A stretch of 5,716 nt of DNA from an uncultured archaeon (GTDB lineage Archaea > Thermoproteota > Nitrososphaeria > Nitrososphaerales > CALBXV01): NCBI GenBank assembly GCA_937890045.1, contig CALBXV010000065.1, positions 1-5,716 on the forward strand, given 5' to 3'. The translations under genes and the position numbers were made by a program. Shown in pieces: positions 5,637 to 5,716 of this stretch (positions within the stretch are counted from its first letter, which is position 1; each line of letters starts with the position of its first letter). Below the pieces are notes generated by a model. It was not told where the DNA came from. It worked only from the letters and a program-made list of their open reading frames with translations, and made no database searches.

Positions 5637-5716
5637 TTATTTACCTTTTTTATGTCCGCTGCCAACATACAAACCAAACCAAGCAGCACCAGCACCTACG
5701 ATTGTAGATATAAATG
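5637..5716 (-). CDS. C-terminal end of a small hydrophobic protein (partial, start beyond the window)
   Basis: Only the last 25 codons are visible, in the one minus-strand frame open from the right edge to just before the tape measure start. The sequence runs from FISTIVGAGAAWFGLYVG to a basic end, GHKKGK, then TAA. The first 18 residues are hydrophobic and Gly/Ala-rich, so this could be a terminal membrane helix with a positive cytoplasmic tail. A second in-frame TAA follows at once (TAATAA), and the tape measure ATG begins 3 bases after the first stop. The AAAAAAGG that codes for its Lys-Lys-Gly is also the tape measure ribosome binding site. It is probably co-transcribed with the tape measure gene. 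I do not recognise the family. A tail-assembly or membrane-associated virion protein is possible from position only, and the frame itself could be incidental given the short length. Confidence 0.5.
   Translation of the reverse strand, partial: FISTIVGAGAAWFGLYVGSGHKKGK

Noticed and set aside
5709..5716. TATAAATG on the plus strand at the right edge
   Set aside because: One mismatch from the late octamer, but it points out of the window with no visible gene and lies in the coding frame of the hydrophobic protein.

Overview
This AT-rich window looks like part of the late structural region of a T4-like tailed phage (contractile-tailed, Straboviridae/Kyanoviridae-type). The evidence is a recognisable gp53 baseplate wedge protein, a gp48/gp54-type tail-tube cap, a gp4-type head-completion nuclease and a long tape measure protein. 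A perfect copy of the T4 late-promoter octamer TATAAATA sits correctly placed before one transcription unit. The general style resembles marine T4-like phages, but nothing in the window fixes the host.

Layout, read on the minus strand from the right edge: the last 25 codons of a small hydrophobic protein (5637-5716), then after a tandem TAATAA stop a 958-residue tape measure protein (5633-2757). Then comes a plus-strand gene, the gp4-like head-completion protein (2311-2760), whose 3' end overlaps the tape measure gene by 4 bases. The minus strand resumes at a 34-bp divergent promoter region with the gp48/gp54-like cap (2276-1467), the gp53-like wedge (1467-955) and a gp27-like hub protein (955 to beyond position 1). 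The last three genes are joined by two TAATG junctions, where stop and start share one base, so their translation is probably coupled. There is no gene-free stretch above 300 bases.

Functionally, the minus-strand genes supply the core of tail initiation. The hub is the central baseplate piece, gp53 joins wedges to one another, the gp48/gp54-type protein caps the baseplate and nucleates the tail tube, and the tape measure sets tube length. The gp4-like protein acts on the other half of the virion, finishing DNA-filled heads before tails join, and it is transcribed against the tail genes.

The strongest unusual signal is inside the tape measure protein: about 15 repeats of roughly 34 residues anchored on a W-x-x-x-L-F-[T/S]-W motif. 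Two consecutive three-repeat modules are exactly 98 residues each even though their member repeats differ in length. The second is the compact regulatory region around the gp4 start, where a plus-strand near-match and a minus-strand perfect late-promoter octamer overlap by two bases, leaving gp4 with no visible ribosome binding site. I found no defence system, mobile element, tRNA, CRISPR array or wholly unknown complete gene.
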